Below are positions 61,976-64,000 of a stretch of DNA of 64,000 nucleotides, one piece after another. The notes beneath the pieces were generated by a model. That model was not told the origin of the DNA and ran no database searches. It saw only the letters and a program-made list of their open reading frames with translations. The DNA comes from Roseiarcus sp050013275 (GTDB taxonomy: Bacteria > Pseudomonadota > Alphaproteobacteria > Rhizobiales > Beijerinckiaceae). The DNA is taken from positions 5,163 through 69,162 of the forward strand of contig JBEKFO010000001.1 in NCBI GenBank assembly GCA_050013275.1, written 5' to 3'. How positions within the stretch are numbered: position 1 is the first letter of the stretch; every line of letters starts with the position of its first letter. Both the position numbers and the translations under genes were made by a program.

Positions 61976-63265
61976 TTACGCCCAATGAGGGCTGCGAAAG
62001 CCGAGCTTCTTCATTCCCGCCTGGATCTCGGGGATGCCCATGAACAGCTTCCAAAGCAGCCCGCTGCGATAGTTCTCGATCATGACGACGGTCGGCCCTT
62101 GGCTGATTGCAAGGTACGTATCGGCATACCAGTTGCGCTGCTCGCTGAAGCCGTCCACGAGACCGAAGCGCCCCCAGATCTTGTCGCCGAGATCCTCGTA
62201 GAAGTGGCGCAATGCGGCCATCGCCTTTTCCGGGGCGTAGGGAAAACTCGACAACGCGCCGGAGGGGCTGATGACCCCACTGTCATTGCCGGGCGCGTTC
62301 GCCGCATAGCCGGCGAAGGTGTCGCCCGCGCTCAGGCCCCAGCAATTCGGTCCATATCCTTTGTAGCTGTTGGGATTGCGCAGGCAGAAGGCGTGGTTGA
62401 TCGCGGTGTGATTGACGTTCTGGCGCCAGTAGTCGGCGTAGGCGTCGCTCAACCCGCGCGGATCGACGCCGCAGAACGAGAAATGCGCGAGGAAGAGCGG
62501 CCCGCCTCCATCCGGCCCGAGCGGCAGCTCCACCCCTTCGAAGCTGCGTCGGTTGAGAAACTCGCGTCCCGCGGCCCAGCCTTCGTGATACGCGTCCGCG
62601 GCAACGGCGTAGCGCGGGGCGGAAGCCGCCAGGACATAAGCGATGAGGCACTCGTTCCAGCCTCGGATCTCATGGTTCAGCGCAAAGCCGTTGGTCGGGC
62701 TCCAGTGCCAAGTCAGCGCCTTGCGGCCGCCCTGGGTGAACCAATCCCATTCGGCCTCATGCCAGAGGTAAGTGACGCGCTGGCGCAGCCGGGCCTCGTC
62801 CGGCGCATCGCGATCGAAATAGGCGCGCGCGCACAACAATCCCTGGAACAGGAAAGACGTTTCCACGAGGTCGGCGCCGTCGTCCTTGCGGCTGAAGGGA
62901 ATCGTCGCGCCGGTGTCGCCGTGCATGAAATGCGGGTACATGCCGTGATAGCAAGTGGCCTTCTCCAGGCAATCCAGCATCGCCGCAAAGCGGGCCAGCG
63001 CTTGGCTGCGCGTCACCCACCCGCGCTCGCAAGCGACGAGGATGGCCATCGCGCCGAAACCTGAGCCGCCGACCGCGACCGCGTTGTCGCCGGGATCGGC
63101 GTGCCGATGACGGCGATCGCGCGCCAAGCCGCTGATCGGGTGAGCGCCCTCCCAGAAATAGCGGAACGTCTGGCGCTGAACGAGGTCGAGCAAGCTCTCG
63201 TCGGAAAGTTTCTTGCCGCGTTTGGCGGCCTTGGCCTGCGGATCGGACTTGGCGGGATGCGGCAT
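61976..63265 (-). CDS. Glycoamylase-like (GH144/PF10091-type) hydrolase
   Basis: A 429-residue protein of the family that includes bacterial endo-beta-1,2-glucanases (GH144) and is related to the glycoamylase-like domain of cyclic beta-glucan synthases. Motifs: LVQRQTFRYFWEGAHPISGL, GGSGFGAMAILVACERGW, TSFLFQGLLCARAYF, WHWSPTNGFALNHEIRGWNE, GPNCWGLSAGD and ENYRSGLLWKLFMG. No signal peptide is present, so it would act in the cytosol. The presence of ndvB in the same window makes beta-1,2-glucan a plausible substrate (inference). Confidence 0.87.
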   Translation of the reverse strand: MPHPAKSDPQAKAAKRGKKLSDESLLDLVQRQTFRYFWEGAHPISGLARDRRHRHADPGDNAVAVGGSGFGAMAILVACERGWVTRSQALARFAAMLDCLEKATCYHGMYPHFMHGDTGATIPFSRKDDGADLVETSFLFQGLLCARAYFDRDAPDEARLRQRVTYLWHEAEWDWFTQGGRKALTWHWSPTNGFALNHEIRGWNECLIAYVLAASAPRYAVAADAYHEGWAAGREFLNRRSFEGVELPLGPDGGGPLFLAHFSFCGVDPRGLSDAYADYWRQNVNHTAINHAFCLRNPNSYKGYGPNCWGLSAGDTFAGYAANAPGNDSGVISPSGALSSFPYAPEKAMAALRHFYEDLGDKIWGRFGLVDGFSEQRNWYADTYLAISQGPTVVMIENYRSGLLWKLFMGIPEIQAGMKKLGFRSPHWA

Positions 63266-63276
63266 GGGCGAGCTGC

Positions 63277-64000
63277 CTACTGGGAGGAAAGGACTTCGCT
63301 GGCGGCGTCGATCTGGTCAAGAGTTCCATCGGGGCCAACCGGCTTGAAGGTCGGCCCGTTGGGATCGGTCACGAGGTGCAGCGTGCGGGTGAAGAAGCCG
63401 GTTTCGCTCTCCTCGTTGCCGATGGCGATGACGCCGACATCGGCCAGCTCGCTGGTGAAGATCGCCTCGATCCGCCTGCGCGAGGCAGGATCGACGAGGT
63501 CGAGCGCGTCGTCGATCACCACCCATCGCGGCCTTTGCAGGATGACGCGGGCAAAGGTCACGCGTTGCTTCTCGTCGTCGCTCAACCGCCGATCCCATCG
63601 GTCCGTTTTATCGAGAAGGGGCTGCAGGCGTTCCAGGCCGACGTCGGCGAGCGCCTTGACGATAACCCTGTCCTCATAGACGTCGGCGGCGTGCGGATAC
63701 GCGATCGCGGCGCGCAGAACGCCGGGGGGGACATAGGCATGGGTCGGTATGAAGACGATGGATTGGCGAGGCGGGCGCGTTATCCGTCCGCTTCCCCACG
63801 GCCACAGCCCGACGAGGGCGCGAAAGAGCAAGGTCTTTCCGGCGCCGCGTTCGCCGACGATGAGGATGTGCTCGCCGGGCTTCAGGTCCAGATGCGTCTC
63901 GCTCAGCATGACGCAACCGGCCGGCGCGGCGACGCGAAGGTCGTCGATGCGGATCGATGGACCGTCCGCCTCGTCGACGGCGATGCGTTGGGCGGTCAAG
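63277..64000 (-). CDS. ABC transporter, ATPase domain (YddA/SbmA-type), 5' end cut by the window edge
   Basis: The visible 240 C-terminal residues form an ATP-binding domain: Walker A VGERGAGKTLLFRALVG, signature LSDDEKQRVTFARVIL (an LSxxE variant), Walker B RWVVIDDALDLVD. The spacing and GLWPWGSGRI match the fused YddA/ABCD-type exporters whose membrane domain precedes the ATPase, so most of the gene lies beyond base 64000. The H-loop position reads AIGNEES with no histidine, as often in this subfamily. It is first in the operon, 11 bases before the GH144-like gene. Confidence 0.85.
   Translation of the reverse strand, partial: LTAQRIAVDEADGPSIRIDDLRVAAPAGCVMLSETHLDLKPGEHILIVGERGAGKTLLFRALVGLWPWGSGRITRPPRQSIVFIPTHAYVPPGVLRAAIAYPHAADVYEDRVIVKALADVGLERLQPLLDKTDRWDRRLSDDEKQRVTFARVILQRPRWVVIDDALDLVDPASRRRIEAIFTSELADVGVIAIGNEESETGFFTRTLHLVTDPNGPTFKPVGPDGTLDQIDAASEVLSSQ

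Noticed and set aside
1..64000. tRNA, rRNA, CRISPR arrays, insertion sequences and prophage genes
   Set aside because: I looked for T-loop signatures, regularly spaced repeats, transposase motifs and terminal inverted repeats and saw none; the only tandem repeats lie inside coding genes.

Overview
The window is a high-GC, gene-dense segment of a bacterial chromosome. It carries a giant cyclic beta-1,2-glucan synthase, a CIRCE-controlled groES-groL pair, BioY, a small CpaC N-terminal-domain protein, a DUF1499 protein and many exopolysaccharide (exo/kps/rfb) genes. Together these point to an alphaproteobacterium of the Hyphomicrobiales (Rhizobiales), possibly near Methylocystis, Methylosinus or Beijerinckia. 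The genus is inference; no rRNA or tRNA gene is visible to settle it.

Layout. 1-7.7 kb (minus): ndvB-type cyclic beta-1,2-glucan synthase, cut at its 3' end by the window edge. 8.0-10.8 kb (minus): groL, groES with a CIRCE operator, a small conserved protein and a cold-shock protein with a clear terminator. 11.3-33 kb: a polysaccharide region built around an ABC-type (KpsMTE) exporter. The plus-strand run 12.5-23.3 kb encodes a double GT2 protein, two sulfotransferases, a 1199-residue WbsX/RgpF glycosyltransferase and a secreted TIM-barrel-like protein. The minus-strand run 23.3-28.6 kb encodes KpsM, two KpsE paralogues, an unknown protein and KpsT. A second double GT2 and a methyltransferase follow. 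32-34.7 kb (minus): rfbB-rfbC-rfbD'-rfbA, where rfbD is reduced to a 64-codon in-frame remnant. 34.8-37.8 kb: a CDP-alcohol phosphatidyltransferase and a radical SAM protein.

38.2-53.4 kb is a second, Wzx/Wzy-type exopolysaccharide locus resembling succinoglycan clusters in content. It has an OPX lipoprotein, GT4, acyltransferase, WecG-type GT26, polysaccharide deacetylase, an ATGA-coupled GT2-Wzy-GT4 trio, a PCP co-polymerase with a decayed kinase domain, GH16 glycanase, FkbM methyltransferase and Wzx flippase. No initiating phosphoglycosyltransferase is present. 53.7-58.7 kb is housekeeping and precursor supply: the CpaC-N domain protein, DUF1499, an MBL-fold hydrolase, BioY, a thioesterase and ManC. 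58.8-64 kb (minus) looks like one operon: a YddA/SbmA-type ABC protein cut by the window edge, a GH144-like and a GH15-like glucan hydrolase, then three small secreted proteins.

The most unusual features are three. A roughly 36-residue repeat (consensus W-Y-L-x-x-N-P-D-V-A-A-A-G ... H-Y ... G-x-x-E-G-R) is shared by two sulfotransferases and the WbsX/RgpF protein of the capsule region. rfbD has a clean in-frame internal deletion. A secreted protein with a WbsX-like signature lies directly behind the WbsX/RgpF gene. A working hypothesis (inference) is a sulfated, ABC-exported surface glycan whose modifying enzymes are held together by the repeat module, encoded beside a separate Wzy-dependent exopolysaccharide.
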